Shown: in pieces, positions 53,596-63,945 of the stretch
How positions within the stretch are numbered: the stretch's first letter is position 1
How the letters are laid out: each line of letters begins with the position of its first letter
Assembly: GCF_001437425.1 (NCBI RefSeq)
Contig: NZ_JQCD01000030.1
Location: 91,343-155,342, forward strand
Source: Weissella minor
GTDB taxonomy: Bacteria; Bacillota; Bacilli; Lactobacillales; Lactobacillaceae
Reading direction: 5' to 3'
Length of the DNA: 64,000 nucleotides
Made by a program: the position numbers and the translations under genes
The notes under the pieces: model-generated
The model's database searches: none
Seen by the model: the letters and a program-made list of their open reading frames with translations, nothing else
What the model was told of the DNA's origin: nothing

Positions 53596-55380
53596 ATGGC
53601 TTCGCAACATATTGAACAAAAATTGGCACTCCTACCTGATTTACCAGGTTCATATCAAATGAAAGACATTAATGGGAAAATCATTTATGTCGGAAAAGCC
53701 AAAAATTTAAAAAATCGTGTCCGGTCGTATTTTAAAAGTGAGCACACCGGAAAAACGGCGGAACTTGTTAAAAATATTGCAGATTTCGATTATATTGTGA
53801 CAAGTTCAGAAAAAGAATCACTGCTTTTAGAAGTGACGTTGATTCAAAAATACCAACCTTACTACAATATTCGTCTTAAGCGTGGTACCGGCTATCCGTA
53901 TATTAAAATCACGAATGAACGTGATCCGCAAATCATGTTGGCCAGTGATGTTAAAAAGGATGGCGCTCATTATTTTGGGCCATATCCCAACGTGTATGCT
54001 GCCGAAGAAACCGTCCATTTTTTACAAAAAGTGTATCCTTTACGCCGGTGTAATGGTTATCAAGGCCGGCCATGTCTGTATGCCAACATGGGACAATGTT
54101 TAGGTGCTTGTTATCGGGAAGTACCTGAAGCTGAATATGCGGATCAAATTAAACATATTCAATCATTTTTAAATGGGGATACGAAAGCGGTTGTTAAACA
54201 ACTGCAGGAGCGGATGACGACCGCATCGGAGAATTTAGAATTTGAGCGTGCAGCTGATTTACGAGATCAATTGAAGTTTATTCGCGCAACCGTTGAAAAG
54301 CAGAAAATTATTTCTAATGATGGAACGCCACGCGATTTAATTAATTTCTATTTGGATAAAGGTTGGTTATCTGTACAAGTATTCTTTATCCGACAATCAC
54401 GTTTGATGAAGCGCGAAAAACGTGTCTTTGCCATTGTTGATGATGTCGGCGAAGAGTTAACCACCTTTATTTTGCAGTTCTACAATCGAAAAAATGCCAT
54501 TTTGCCTAAAGAATTGTTGGTTCCGGCTAATGTCGATAAAAAGATGATTGCGGAGGTGTTAGGCATAGCGGTCAAGACACCGCAACGTGGTGAGAAAAAA
54601 GCGCTCATGGATCTTGCCGAAAAGAACGCCAAGATTGAATTGGATGAAAAATTCCGTTTGATGGAAATGAATGAGCAAAAGACGAGTGGTGCCATGCAAG
54701 AGATTGCTGATGCCTTAGGTATTCCAGAAATTCATCGGATTGAAGCCTTTGATCATTCCCATACCAGTGGTGAAGAGATGGTTTCCGCGATGGTTGTGTT
54801 CGAAGATGGTGTGCCAAATAAGAAACTCTACCGTAAATATAAAACAAAGTCGGTTGCTCATGCGGATGAACGGGCTGAGACGATGGAAGTGATTCGACGT
54901 CGATATACGCGTTTGTTGAAAGAAAATGCTGAATTACCGGATTTGGTGTTGATGGACGGTGGTGAAATTCAATTGAACGCCGCTAAAGAAGTGATTGAAG
55001 ATGAACTAGGTTTAGATTTGCCGGTTGCGGCCATGGTTAAAAACGATCATCACAAGACGGCGGACCTGCTAAAAGAAGAGGGGAGTCCGCATGTTCATTT
55101 AGATCCGAAGTCACAAGGATTTTTCTTGTTACAACGTATTCAAGATGAAGTGCATCGCTTTGCCATCACTTTTCATCGTCAGTTACGTTCTAAGAATTCA
55201 CTGGCTTCAAAACTTGATGAAATCTCAGGAGTTGGGCCAAAGACGCGCCAAAAACTGTTGACCAAGTATGGGTCATTAAAGAAAATTGGGAATGCGCCCG
55301 ACGATGAACTAAAAGCACTCGGCCTTTCGGAAAAAGTGATTCAAAATATCAAAATTTCATTACAAGCCCGGCAAGACTAA
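53596..55380 (+). CDS. uvrC: Excinuclease ABC subunit C
   Basis: UvrC makes both incisions in nucleotide excision repair. The 594-residue protein has the N-terminal GIY-YIG nuclease (PGSYQMKDINGKIIYVGKAKNLKNRV in part), the UvrB-binding UVR motif near 200-235 (NLEFERAADLRDQLKFI), the RNase H-like domain (EAFDHSHTSGEEMV, LMDGG) and helix-hairpin-helix motifs (ISGVGPKTRQKLL). ATG behind AAAGGAGG. Confidence 0.97.
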   Translation: MASQHIEQKLALLPDLPGSYQMKDINGKIIYVGKAKNLKNRVRSYFKSEHTGKTAELVKNIADFDYIVTSSEKESLLLEVTLIQKYQPYYNIRLKRGTGYPYIKITNERDPQIMLASDVKKDGAHYFGPYPNVYAAEETVHFLQKVYPLRRCNGYQGRPCLYANMGQCLGACYREVPEAEYADQIKHIQSFLNGDTKAVVKQLQERMTTASENLEFERAADLRDQLKFIRATVEKQKIISNDGTPRDLINFYLDKGWLSVQVFFIRQSRLMKREKRVFAIVDDVGEELTTFILQFYNRKNAILPKELLVPANVDKKMIAEVLGIAVKTPQRGEKKALMDLAEKNAKIELDEKFRLMEMNEQKTSGAMQEIADALGIPEIHRIEAFDHSHTSGEEMVSAMVVFEDGVPNKKLYRKYKTKSVAHADERAETMEVIRRRYTRLLKENAELPDLVLMDGGEIQLNAAKEVIEDELGLDLPVAAMVKNDHHKTADLLKEEGSPHVHLDPKSQGFFLLQRIQDEVHRFAITFHRQLRSKNSLASKLDEISGVGPKTRQKLLTKYGSLKKIGNAPDDELKALGLSEKVIQNIKISLQARQD

Positions 55381-55480
55381 GCGAACTTTGCTGAGTTAGT
55401 GGAAATTAAAACGAATATAATTTATACTGAAGATTACGGATTATTGCAGTTTTGAAAAAAAGAAAGTGAGGTCATAAACG

Positions 55481-56791
55481 ATGGCGTTTGTCGACCAAGT
55501 AAAAATTAATGTAAAAGCAGGAAAGGGTGGCGATGGTGTCGTCTCTTTCCGTCATGAAAAGTATATTGACCGTGGGGGCCCATTTGGTGGTGACGGTGGT
55601 CGTGGTGGTTCTGTTATCTTAAAAGTTGATTCAGGATTACGCACCTTGATGGATTTCCGTTATAAGCGTCACTTTAAGGCGACTCCAGGACAAAATGGAG
55701 CTACTAAGGGGATGACGGGTCGTTCATCAGATGACCTTGTCATTAGTGTGCCTGAAGGAACAACGGTCACAAATACGGAAACCGGTCAAATTATCGGTGA
55801 TTTGACTGAACCGGGTGAAGAATTAGTTGTGGCCAAGGGTGGTCGCGGTGGTCGTGGAAATATTCATTTTGCGACATCACGTAACCCAGCCCCTGAAATT
55901 GCTGAAAATGGTGAACCAGGTCAAGAATTTGGTTTGCAATTAGAATTGCGTGTGTTAGCTGATGTTGGATTAGTTGGTTTCCCATCTGTTGGGAAGTCAA
56001 CCTTACTTTCAGTGGTTACAGCTGCGAAGCCAAAGGTTGCTGAATATCACTTTACAACGTTGGTCCCTAATCTAGGAATGGTGCAATTAGATGATGGTCG
56101 TGACTTTGTTATGGCTGACTTGCCTGGATTGATTGAAGGTGCTTCTGATGGTGTTGGTTTGGGAATTCAATTCCTACGACATGTTGAACGTACGCGTGTT
56201 ATTTTGCATATGATTGACATGTCTGGGATTGATCCTGAAAATGATCCTTATGAAGCTTATCAAGCGATTAATCGTGAGTTAGAATCATATGATCCAGCCC
56301 TATTGGAACGTCCACAAATTATTGTACCAACTAAGATGGATATGCCTGATGCCGAAACGGCTTTGGAAATGTTCAAAGAACAGTTGGCAGCAGATCCTGA
56401 TGTCGCTGACAATGTTGAAATTATGCCAATCTCATCATTGAATCGCGATGGCGTACAAGAATTGATGCGTCGTACAGCTGACTTATTGGATGTGACACCA
56501 CAATTTATTGCCAAGGACATGGTGCCAGATGAAGATTCTGTCACTTATGAATTTGAAGCAAATAAAAAGCCAGCCTTCGAAATTGAAGAAGAAGAACCTG
56601 GTTTGTGGGTTGTTTATGGTGATGAAGTTGAAGATTTGATGCGTCGTACGAATACAGCCTTTACAGAATCAATTATGCGTTTTGCGCGTGTGATTCGTAA
56701 GATGGGTGTTGATGATGCCTTGCGTAAAGCCGGCGCAAAGAATGGTGATACCGTTCAAATTCTCGATTTCCAATTTGAGTACGAAGAATAA
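55481..56791 (+). CDS. obg: GTPase ObgE/CgtA
   Basis: Obg acts in late 50S assembly and stress control. The 436 residues comprise the Gly-rich Obg domain (1-158: [27 protein letters not shown]), the G domain ([25 protein letters not shown]) and the Firmicute-type C-terminal OCT domain ([21 protein letters not shown]..). ATG behind AGTGAGG. A terminator follows. Confidence 0.97.
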   Translation: MAFVDQVKINVKAGKGGDGVVSFRHEKYIDRGGPFGGDGGRGGSVILKVDSGLRTLMDFRYKRHFKATPGQNGATKGMTGRSSDDLVISVPEGTTVTNTETGQIIGDLTEPGEELVVAKGGRGGRGNIHFATSRNPAPEIAENGEPGQEFGLQLELRVLADVGLVGFPSVGKSTLLSVVTAAKPKVAEYHFTTLVPNLGMVQLDDGRDFVMADLPGLIEGASDGVGLGIQFLRHVERTRVILHMIDMSGIDPENDPYEAYQAINRELESYDPALLERPQIIVPTKMDMPDAETALEMFKEQLAADPDVADNVEIMPISSLNRDGVQELMRRTADLLDVTPQFIAKDMVPDEDSVTYEFEANKKPAFEIEEEEPGLWVVYGDEVEDLMRRTNTAFTESIMRFARVIRKMGVDDALRKAGAKNGDTVQILDFQFEYEE

Positions 56792-56797
56792 TTAATA

Positions 56798-56841
56798 AAC
56801 CGTTGTTGTAAAGGAATCCACTTTTACGGCAACGGTTTTTG
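56798..56841 (+). terminator. Terminator after obg
   Basis: AACCGTTGTTGTAAA pairs with TTTACGGCAACGGTT including wobbles, then Ts. Confidence 0.8.
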
Positions 56842-56900
56842 TGTGGTTTAAGGTTGGGTCATGTATAATAGATAGACGTATAAAAAGGTAGGAGGCTCGT

Positions 56901-57575
56901 ATGAGTGATACGTTAAATTTAACGATTGCAGAAAAGCAAGCCGTTTATGAACAAGAAATCAAAAAGTCACGCTTTATTTTAAATATTGCGCGAATTGAAA
57001 ATGAAGACGACGCACAAGCGTTTTTGGAAAAAATTAGAAAACAAGAACGTAAAGCGACGCACAATGTCTGGGCATACGTCTTAGGGGAAACCGATTCTGT
57101 ACAACGTTATTCAGATGATGGGGAGCCAGCTGGAACAGCCGGTGTTCCGATGTTAGAAGTGATTAAAAATAATCAACTGCATAATGTGGCTGCTGTCGTC
57201 ACCCGTTATTTTGGTGGTATCAAACTAGGAGCGGGTGGATTAATTCGCGCTTATGCTGGTACCGTGGCGGATGGTGTTGCGGATATTGGACGTGTTGAAT
57301 TAGTTGTACAACATGAAGTGCTGATTGAGGTCGCTTATAGTCAGTTTGAAAGTTTGAAGTATTGGTTGGAACAAAACAGTTATCAGATTCTTGATACGGA
57401 ATATGGGTCAACGGTAACGCTAACGGTCGGCGTTGAAGCGACAAACATTGAGCAATTTGAAAATGGTGTGACGAATGAGACCGCTGGTCAGGCGAGTTTG
57501 ATTGTCGGAGATGAACGTATTGTTGAAGTGCCTTACGAGCGTGATGTAACAGCGAAAACATCTTCACTAAAATAG
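56901..57575 (+). CDS. YigZ/IMPACT family protein
   Basis: A 224-residue protein with an N-terminal UPF0029/IMPACT domain (KKSRFILNIARIENEDDAQAFLEKIRKQERKATHNVWAYVLG in part, RYSDDGEPAGTAGVPML, RYFGGIKLGAGGLIRAY) and a C-terminal DUF1949 ferredoxin-like domain. The first domain resembles a ribosomal S5-like fold; E. coli YigZ has been linked to translation, but its job is unknown. TAGGAGG precedes the ATG. Confidence 0.92.
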   Translation: MSDTLNLTIAEKQAVYEQEIKKSRFILNIARIENEDDAQAFLEKIRKQERKATHNVWAYVLGETDSVQRYSDDGEPAGTAGVPMLEVIKNNQLHNVAAVVTRYFGGIKLGAGGLIRAYAGTVADGVADIGRVELVVQHEVLIEVAYSQFESLKYWLEQNSYQILDTEYGSTVTLTVGVEATNIEQFENGVTNETAGQASLIVGDERIVEVPYERDVTAKTSSLK

Positions 57576-57588
57576 AGAGGTGATCCCC

Positions 57589-58236
57589 ATGCAAGCGCAA
57601 GGATTGCGAATGAAGTTTTATAATTTAATTGGGTTAAATGTCAGTGCCATCATTTTGATGGTGTGGGTAGCAAGTGTCGCAACACCAAATAAATTTTTAA
57701 TTTGGAATTTGTTTTTGGCGTTGATTCCACTTAATCTAAGTTATTTGTTTGTTTTCTTAAAGCAAAAACAAGCACCCGTGCTTTTGTTAGGCGTGGTTGG
57801 TTTAATTTGGCTTTTCTTTTATCCCAACACGATATACATGATTACTGATTATTTGCATCTTGTGGCAACTGGTGTTGATTTAGTTGCTGGTGTGCAGGTT
57901 ATCAACTATGTCTTATTATCAGCAGGAATTTTTCTAGGTGTTCTTTTTGGATTAGAGAGTGCTTATCAAATGCAGCAAGCGATGTTGGGCAATACGCCAA
58001 AATTACTATCGATTGGTTATTATGGTGGGTTAGCGGTGTTAACATCGTTTGGTATTTATTTAGGCCGTTATCTTCGGTTAAATTCATGGCATATATTCAC
58101 AGAACCAGTGCGGGTGTTAAGAGCAGTGGAATATTCAGTGATGAACGATGTTCATTTCACGGTGATGTTTATGATTTGGTTCACGGCCCTGCAATTGATT
58201 CTGTTTGCAGTTTATTATTGTTTAAAACGTGGATAA
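57589..58236 (+). CDS. DUF1361 domain-containing membrane protein
   Basis: A 215-residue hydrophobic protein with about six helices and the DUF1361 marks (WNLFLALIPLNLSYLF, WLFFYPNTIYMITDYLHL, YLGRYLRLNSWHI). Function unknown. The ATG at 57589 follows AGAGGTGA; an in-frame GTG at 57580 lies in that site. It starts 13 bases after yigZ and is likely co-transcribed. Confidence 0.85.
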   Translation: MQAQGLRMKFYNLIGLNVSAIILMVWVASVATPNKFLIWNLFLALIPLNLSYLFVFLKQKQAPVLLLGVVGLIWLFFYPNTIYMITDYLHLVATGVDLVAGVQVINYVLLSAGIFLGVLFGLESAYQMQQAMLGNTPKLLSIGYYGGLAVLTSFGIYLGRYLRLNSWHIFTEPVRVLRAVEYSVMNDVHFTVMFMIWFTALQLILFAVYYCLKRG

Positions 58237-58238
58237 AG

Positions 58239-58276
58239 AAATAGGATTCCAGTATTGAACTGGAATCCTATTTTTT
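58239..58276. terminator. Bidirectional terminator between the DUF1361 gene and the MFS gene
   Basis: ATAGGATTCCAGT pairs with ACTGGAATCCTAT, with A and T tracts either side. Confidence 0.9.
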
Positions 58277-59495
58277 ATTGGCGTAAACTTTTTGAAAGAT
58301 TTAAGAACCAAATGGCATTTAAAGCAACTAAAATGGCACTGGCAACAAAGACCCCGCGATAGCCGAATTGGGTTGCGACGACTGACCCGAGCAATGGGCC
58401 AAACACAGCTCCCATCGATTGAAACGATTGGTTATATGAAAATATCCGACTTGTAATTTGGCGTGGCGTTGTACGCGTCAACAAGGTTTGCACCGCAGGC
58501 ATCATCGTTGAATTTGAAATTCCCATAATGAACCGTAAGAAAATCAATTGCCAGATGGTTGTCACCCACGCGATTGGTAAGAGTGAAATAAAGCCAATTC
58601 CAAAGCCAACTAAAATCATTTTATCGGTTCCAAATCGATCGCCCAAGACACCAAATTTTTGAGCTGCAAATAAGGTGGCGATTCCAGGCATGGCTGTGAC
58701 AACACCGGCCAAAAATGTGGTTGAAAGGCTTGTTGTATTAAGCTCACGTACAAACAGAGCGATGAATGGCGAAATTGAGAAGTTGGCCATTTGAATAATT
58801 AAAGTGGTTGTAAACAAACCAAATGTTAACTTTGGGTCATCAAGTTCACTGATAACCGTTTTGAGTGATGGTGCTTGATCCCGTTCGACCGGGACAAAAT
58901 CTTCTTGAACCATGAACCAAGTTAACAAAAAGACAAGCATAAAAATAATAGCAGTGATGAAAAAGGCAAGGCGATATGAAAATAGGGATGCCAAAGTACC
59001 ACCAATAAAGGGACCGAGAAGTTGACCGGCTGTTGTTCCGGTTACCAACAGTCCCATGGCATAGCCGGCGCGATTCTTTGGAGTTTGAGTGGCAATCATC
59101 GCATTTGCATTAGAAATGAAACCACCTAATAAACCTTGAATTGCACGCAGTGCGACTAATTGCCACACATTTGTGACAATGCCCATTAAGGCAAAGACAA
59201 TTGCCATTCCAAAAGCGGCACGTAGTAACATCAACTTACGACCTTTGGCATCGGCTAAACGCCCCCAGAAAGGTGACGCAATCGCTGTCGCTAGGTATGA
59301 AATAGAAAAGGTTAGTGAACTATAGAATGATAATTGGCTTGCTGTAAATTTTCCTAAAGTATCAACATATAGTGACATGAAAGGAAGAACTTCGCTAAAG
59401 CCAATGCCCATCATAAATACACCAAACCAGAGTACATACAAATTACGCTGCCAGATAGGTAAGTCAGCTAATTTATTTTGAATTTTTTGAAGCAT
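58275..59495 (-). CDS. MFS drug-efflux-type transporter
   Basis: A 406-residue major facilitator with 12 predicted helices. The inter-helix motif ASPFWGRLADAKGRKLMLLRA (motif A, shown to 20 here: PFWGRLADAKGRKLML) and the antiporter-like LLVTGTTAGQLLGPFIGG place it with DHA1 multidrug exporters such as TetA/PmrA-type proteins. The substrate is unknown. AAAGGGGG precedes the ATG on the minus strand. Monocistronic. Confidence 0.9.
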   Translation of the reverse strand: MLQKIQNKLADLPIWQRNLYVLWFGVFMMGIGFSEVLPFMSLYVDTLGKFTASQLSFYSSLTFSISYLATAIASPFWGRLADAKGRKLMLLRAAFGMAIVFALMGIVTNVWQLVALRAIQGLLGGFISNANAMIATQTPKNRAGYAMGLLVTGTTAGQLLGPFIGGTLASLFSYRLAFFITAIIFMLVFLLTWFMVQEDFVPVERDQAPSLKTVISELDDPKLTFGLFTTTLIIQMANFSISPFIALFVRELNTTSLSTTFLAGVVTAMPGIATLFAAQKFGVLGDRFGTDKMILVGFGIGFISLLPIAWVTTIWQLIFLRFIMGISNSTMMPAVQTLLTRTTPRQITSRIFSYNQSFQSMGAVFGPLLGSVVATQFGYRGVFVASAILVALNAIWFLNLSKSLRQ

Positions 59496-59612
59496 TAAAA
59501 TTCCCCCTTTAGTGCATTGAGGTCATTGTGGAGATGGCCATTTCGCTGATTAGATGTACTGTATTATAGAACTTTACGCCCCTGAAAGCGAATTAACTTT
59601 TGCAAAAAACAC

Positions 59613-59640
59613 TTGCAAAAAATATAAGACAGTGTATTAT
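59613..59640 (+). promoter_or_regulatory. Promoter of the guaB riboswitch transcript
   Basis: TTGCAA (59613-59618) and TATTAT (59635-59640) with a 16-base spacer, about 40 bases before the aptamer. Confidence 0.6.
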
Positions 59641-59680
59641 ATTCAAAAAGACAACTAATTTATAACTAAATAATAAGTAA

Positions 59681-59803
59681 TTTGCAGATTTAATTGTTAG
59701 AAAATGGCTAACAAGTTTCTACCGCCTTCCTAAAATGGCGACAATCCGCAAATGCATTTTTTGTGCATTTGTGGATATTTGTATCCGCAGGTGCACTTTT
59801 TTA
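59681..59803 (+). promoter_or_regulatory. Guanine riboswitch upstream of guaB
   Basis: The aptamer shows P1 (59681-59690 with 59743-59752), P2 TGTTAG/CTAACA, L2 AAAATGG, J2/3 GTTTCTACC (59715-59723), P3 GCC/GGC and J3/1 GAC. C59742 at the specificity position indicates guanine. Expression platform: 59744-59756 can pair with 59764-59776 (antiterminator), or 59764-59776 can pair with 59783-59795 followed by six Ts (terminator). P1 and antiterminator use the same strand, so guanine should favour termination. The top P1 pair is U-A rather than the usual A-U. Confidence 0.88.
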
Positions 59804-59835
59804 TTTGGTTATAGACACATTTATTGGAGGAAAAG

Positions 59836-60990
59836 ATGACATTTTCAAGCACAAATAAGGTAACTAAACTCGGCTTAACATTCGATGACGTATTATTGGT
59901 CCCAGCAGAATCCCACGTGTTACCAAATGACGTTGATTTGGCGGTGTCATTAACTCCAACGCTAAAATTAAATATTCCAATTTTGTCAGCTGCAATGGAT
60001 ACCGTTACTGAATCACGTTTGGCCGTTCGCATGGCACAATTAGGTGGTTTAGGGGTTGTGCATAAAAATATGCTTATTGAACAACAAGCAGCTGAAGTTG
60101 CCAAGGTTAAAAATGCTGACGTAGATTATGGGAACTTCCCTAATGCCGCAACTGATGTGAAGGGACATTTAATTGTTGCTGGAGCAGTCGGTGTAACATC
60201 AGACTCACTTAAGCGTGTAGAAGCGCTTGTTGCTGAAGGTGTTGATGCGATTGTCCTCGATTCAGCCCATGGGCATTCAGATGGTATTTTACGTAAAGTT
60301 GCTGAAATTCGCGAAGCCTTTCCTAACTTAAATATTATTGCTGGAAATATTGCAACTTCAGCCGGAGCAGCCGCCCTTTATGATGCGGGTGTTGACGTTG
60401 TTAAAGTTGGAATTGGTCCTGGTTCAATTTGTACGACACGTGTTGTTGCCGGTGTCGGTGTACCACAATTAACGGCAGTTATGGATGCAGCTGAAGTTGC
60501 GGCACAATATGGTAAAACCATTATTGCTGACGGTGGTTTGAAGTATTCTGGTGACATTGTTAAAGCGATTGCGGCCGGTGGAAATGCAGTAATGCTTGGA
60601 TCAATGTTAGCTGGAACGCAAGAAGCGCCAGGTGAAGTCATGACAGATGAACAAACTGGATTAAAGTTTAAGACATATCGTGGCATGGGTTCAATTGCGG
60701 CAATGGAAAATGGCTCAAAGGATCGTTACTTCCAAGGCGAAGTGAATGAAGCAAATAAGATGGTTCCTGAAGGAATTGAAGGCCGTACAACTTATAAGGG
60801 TGTGTTAGATGATGTCATCTTCCAAATCCTAGGTGGTCTTCGTTCAGGAATGGGATACACTGGTGCCGGTTCAATTGAAGAGTTGATTGAAAAAGGCCAA
60901 TTCGTTCAAATCACAAATGCTGGTTTGATTGAAAGTCATCCCCATGATGTGCAAATTTCAAAGGCTGCACCAAATTACGGTAAGGCATAA
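59836..60990 (+). CDS. guaB: IMP dehydrogenase lacking CBS domains
   Basis: GuaB oxidises IMP to XMP with NAD+, the committed step of GMP synthesis. The 384-residue TIM barrel has catalytic Cys199 ([13 protein letters not shown]), [24 protein letters not shown] and the flap region [14 protein letters not shown]. The CBS pair normally inserted after the first quarter (about 120 residues) is absent; the junction reads [15 protein letters not shown]. The ATG at 59836 follows GGAGGA. A guanine riboswitch precedes it, closing a feedback loop on guanine nucleotides. Confidence 0.96.
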   Translation: MTFSSTNKVTKLGLTFDDVLLVPAESHVLPNDVDLAVSLTPTLKLNIPILSAAMDTVTESRLAVRMAQLGGLGVVHKNMLIEQQAAEVAKVKNADVDYGNFPNAATDVKGHLIVAGAVGVTSDSLKRVEALVAEGVDAIVLDSAHGHSDGILRKVAEIREAFPNLNIIAGNIATSAGAAALYDAGVDVVKVGIGPGSICTTRVVAGVGVPQLTAVMDAAEVAAQYGKTIIADGGLKYSGDIVKAIAAGGNAVMLGSMLAGTQEAPGEVMTDEQTGLKFKTYRGMGSIAAMENGSKDRYFQGEVNEANKMVPEGIEGRTTYKGVLDDVIFQILGGLRSGMGYTGAGSIEELIEKGQFVQITNAGLIESHPHDVQISKAAPNYGKA

Positions 60991-60996
60991 TCAAAT

Positions 60997-61026
60997 GTCC
61001 CTAACATCAGTTAGGGGCTTTTTTTG
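60997..61026 (+). terminator. Terminator after guaB
   Basis: GTCCCTAAC pairs with GTTAGGGGC, followed by seven Ts. Confidence 0.85.
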
Positions 61027-61054
61027 ATTTGCAACTTCGCTTTAACTTAATATC

Positions 61055-61063
61055 TGATATAAT
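61055..61063 (+). promoter_or_regulatory. Extended -10 promoter of ruvAB-queA
   Basis: TGATATAAT is an extended -10 box 37 bases before the ruvA start; no clear -35 box. Confidence 0.45.
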
Positions 61064-61099
61064 AAATAACTAGAAACGAAATGAGTGAGGTGCAAGAAC

Positions 61100-61696
61100 A
61101 TGTTTGAATATTTAAAAGGGATGATTACAAATGTCATGCCTGGTTATATTGTGGTTGATGTCGCCGGTGTTGGCTACCGCGTCGTCACTGCAAATCCATT
61201 TGCCTTCACAAATCAGCAAACAGCAACAGTTTATGTGGAACAAATTGTTCGAGACAATGAGCAAACTTTATACGGATTTTTAACGTTAGATGAAAAAGTG
61301 CTTTTTCAAAAGTTGTTAGCTGTTTCAGGAATTGGACCTAAGTCAGCTTTGGCGATTTTGGCAAGTAGCGATCATTCTGGACTCGTGCAAGCGATTGTTA
61401 ATAATGATGTGAGTTTTTTGACAAAATTTCCTGGCATTGGTAAAAAAACAGCCCAGCAGATTATTTTGGACTTACAAAATAAAGTTGACGAACTACCATT
61501 CCAGACCAACTCAGATACTTTTGAATTAGAATTGCCAAAAATGGCTGAGCCAGATAATTTGGCTGAAGCTTTGCAAGCGTTAGAAGCATTGGGCTATGCC
61601 AAAAAGGACTTAAAGCGAATCGAAAAGCAATTACAGGCAGAAACGTTATCAGATACAGCTGCTTATGTGAGTGCTGGATTGAAATTATTACAATAG
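61100..61696 (+). CDS. ruvA: Holliday junction branch migration protein RuvA
   Basis: RuvA binds Holliday junctions and recruits RuvB. The 198-residue protein has the OB fold (MFEYLKGMITNVMPGYIVVDVAGVGY in part), two helix-hairpin-helix motifs (VSGIGPKSALAIL, FPGIGKKTAQQIILDL) and the C-terminal RuvB-binding domain (EALQALEALGYAKKDLKRI). The ATG at 61100 follows GAGGTG. Confidence 0.97.
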   Translation: MFEYLKGMITNVMPGYIVVDVAGVGYRVVTANPFAFTNQQTATVYVEQIVRDNEQTLYGFLTLDEKVLFQKLLAVSGIGPKSALAILASSDHSGLVQAIVNNDVSFLTKFPGIGKKTAQQIILDLQNKVDELPFQTNSDTFELELPKMAEPDNLAEALQALEALGYAKKDLKRIEKQLQAETLSDTAAYVSAGLKLLQ

Positions 61697-61709
61697 AAAG
61701 AAGTAATCA

Positions 61710-62723
61710 ATGACTGAAGATTTATTACATGATGCTTCGGCTGAAGAATTGGAACAAACGTTAGAATTGTCATTACGTCCAAGTACTCTAAAGCAGTATA
61801 TTGGACAGGCGACATTAAAGGAACGGTTATCCGTCTATATTCAAGCTGCCAAGCAACGCGAAGAATCCTTAGACCATGTGTTATTGTATGGGCCACCAGG
61901 CCTTGGTAAAACAACATTGGCAATGGTTATCGCCAATGAAATGGAAGTGGGGATTCGAACAACGAGTGGCCCTGCGATTGAAAAATCAGGTGATTTATTA
62001 GCTTTGTTAAATGAGTTGAGTCCAGGGGATGTCTTATTTATTGATGAAATTCACCGGTTACCAAAGCCAGTTGAAGAAATGCTTTATTCGGCGATGGAAG
62101 ACTTTTATGTGGATATTATTGTTGGGGAAGGGCCTACCGCCCATCCGGTCCATTTTCCATTACCACCATTTACTTTAATTGGTGCAACGACACGAGCAGG
62201 GATGCTATCACAACCCTTACGTGATCGTTTTGGCATTGTGGAACATATGGCGTATTATAATTCAAATGAATTGGCAACGATTATTAAACGTTCAGCTGAT
62301 GTTTTTAATACAACAATTTCTGATCAAGGGGCGTTTGAATTGGCACGACGCTCACGCGGAACCCCGAGAATTGCAAATCGTTTGTTAAAACGCGTGCGTG
62401 ATTTTGCGATGGTTGATCATCAAGATGAAATTACAGATGAGACTGTTGATTATGCCTTAGCCTTGTTAAAGGTTGATAATATGGGATTAGACCAGATTGA
62501 CCATAAAATTTTGCATACGATGATTGATTTCTACCACGGCGGACCTGTTGGTGTAAATACAATTGCGGCTAATATTGGTGAAGAAGTTGAGACAATTGAA
62601 TCAATGTATGAACCTTACTTATTGCAGATTGGCTTTCTTCAGCGAACACCGCGTGGACGACAGGTTTCACCACTAGCTTATGAACATTTACATATTCCGT
62701 ATTCAGACAAGGAGCAGAAATAA
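61710..62723 (+). CDS. ruvB: Holliday junction branch migration helicase RuvB
   Basis: The hexameric AAA+ motor of branch migration. The 337 residues include [12 protein letters not shown], Walker [13 protein letters not shown], Walker B FIDEIHRL, sensor [17 protein letters not shown] and the C-terminal winged helix ([12 protein letters not shown]). It follows ruvA by 13 bases and overlaps queA by one base. Confidence 0.98.
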   Translation: MTEDLLHDASAEELEQTLELSLRPSTLKQYIGQATLKERLSVYIQAAKQREESLDHVLLYGPPGLGKTTLAMVIANEMEVGIRTTSGPAIEKSGDLLALLNELSPGDVLFIDEIHRLPKPVEEMLYSAMEDFYVDIIVGEGPTAHPVHFPLPPFTLIGATTRAGMLSQPLRDRFGIVEHMAYYNSNELATIIKRSADVFNTTISDQGAFELARRSRGTPRIANRLLKRVRDFAMVDHQDEITDETVDYALALLKVDNMGLDQIDHKILHTMIDFYHGGPVGVNTIAANIGEEVETIESMYEPYLLQIGFLQRTPRGRQVSPLAYEHLHIPYSDKEQK

Positions 62724-63775
62724 TGACAGATGATGTGAAAAATTATACTTTAGATGATTTTGATTATGATTTACCTGAGGAACTGATTGCACAAACGCCA
62801 CTTAAAGAGCGTGATACATCACGTTTACTGGTTTTAGATGCGAATACTGGTGCAACAGATGATCAACATTTCTACGATATTATTAATTATTTAAACCCAG
62901 GTGATGCGTTGGTTATGAATAACTCACGTGTTTTACCTGCGCGTCTATATGGTGTACGTCCTGATACTGGGGGGCATGTTGAAGTCCTACTATTGCGTCA
63001 AGACCATGATGATGTTTGGGAAACGTTGATTAAGCCAGCCCGTAAGTATCGTGTTGGTCAAACGATTTCATTTGGGGATGGTTTATTAGAAGGTGTGGTT
63101 ACAGAAGAATTAGAACATGGTGGACGCATGGTTGAATTCCACTATGATGGTATTTTCTTGGAAATTCTAGAACAATTAGGTGAAATGCCATTGCCACCTT
63201 ATATCAAAGAAAAATTAGATGACAAAGAACGTTATCAAACGGTTTACTCTAAGGTAAATGGTTCTGCTGCAGCACCAACAGCTGGTCTGCATTGGACGCC
63301 TGAATTGTTGGAGAAGGTCGCAGCTAAAGGCGTTAAGATTGTTGAGTTAACTTTGCATGTTGGCTTGGGGACATTCCGCCCGGTTGAAGAAGAGAATTTA
63401 GATGATCATAAAATGCATTCCGAGTTCTACCAACTTTCACAAGAAGCGGCTGATACATTGAATGAAGTTCATGCCAATGGGGGGCGCATTATTGCGACTG
63501 GAACAACATCTATTCGTACACTTGAGACAATTGGATCAAAGTTTGATGGTCAATTAGAGGCGGATTCAGGTTGGACCGATATCTTCATTCGTCCTGGTTA
63601 TAAGTGGACTGTGGTAGATGCCTTTATTACGAATTTCCACTTGCCTAAGTCAACGTTGGTCATGTTAGTGGCTTCATTTACGGGACGTGAAAACATCTTA
63701 AATGCGTATCAACATGCGATTGAAGAGCACTATCGTTTCTTCTCATTTGGGGATGCAATGTACGTTCATAAATAA
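62723..63775 (+). CDS. queA: S-adenosylmethionine:tRNA ribosyltransferase-isomerase QueA
   Basis: QueA moves the ribosyl part of SAM onto preQ1-tRNA to form epoxyqueuosine at wobble position 34. The 350-residue protein shows [17 protein letters not shown], the SRLLVLD start region, [24 protein letters not shown] and [17 protein letters not shown]. It shares the last base of the ruvB stop (TAATG). The ruvAB-queA order is widespread. Confidence 0.97.
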   Translation: MTDDVKNYTLDDFDYDLPEELIAQTPLKERDTSRLLVLDANTGATDDQHFYDIINYLNPGDALVMNNSRVLPARLYGVRPDTGGHVEVLLLRQDHDDVWETLIKPARKYRVGQTISFGDGLLEGVVTEELEHGGRMVEFHYDGIFLEILEQLGEMPLPPYIKEKLDDKERYQTVYSKVNGSAAAPTAGLHWTPELLEKVAAKGVKIVELTLHVGLGTFRPVEEENLDDHKMHSEFYQLSQEAADTLNEVHANGGRIIATGTTSIRTLETIGSKFDGQLEADSGWTDIFIRPGYKWTVVDAFITNFHLPKSTLVMLVASFTGRENILNAYQHAIEEHYRFFSFGDAMYVHK

Positions 63776-63790
63776 ATTTAGGTATTTTTG

Positions 63791-63819
63791 TTGACAGTAT
63801 CGTTTAATTGCGGTATATT
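63791..63819 (+). promoter_or_regulatory. Strong promoter of tRNA-Gly (and possibly an rRNA operon)
   Basis: A consensus TTGACA (63791-63796), 17-base spacer and TATATT (63814-63819), the strongest promoter match in the window and typical of stable RNA genes. Confidence 0.8.
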
Positions 63820-63851
63820 ATTATTTGTTGTTCGGCAACAGATAATAATTT

Positions 63852-63923
63852 GCGGATGTAGTACAATGGCTAGTGCTCCAGCCTTCCAAGCTGGGAATGC
63901 GGGTTCGATTCCCGTCATCCGCT
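63852..63923 (+). tRNA. tRNA-Gly (TCC)
   Basis: 72 bases: acceptor GCGGATG/CATCCGC, anticodon arm CCAGC-CTTCCAA-GCTGG with anticodon UCC, T arm GCGGG-TTCGATT-CCCGT. It decodes GGA/GGG. CCA is not encoded. Confidence 0.95.
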
Positions 63924-63945
63924 TTGACTTTTAAATAAGTCAAGG

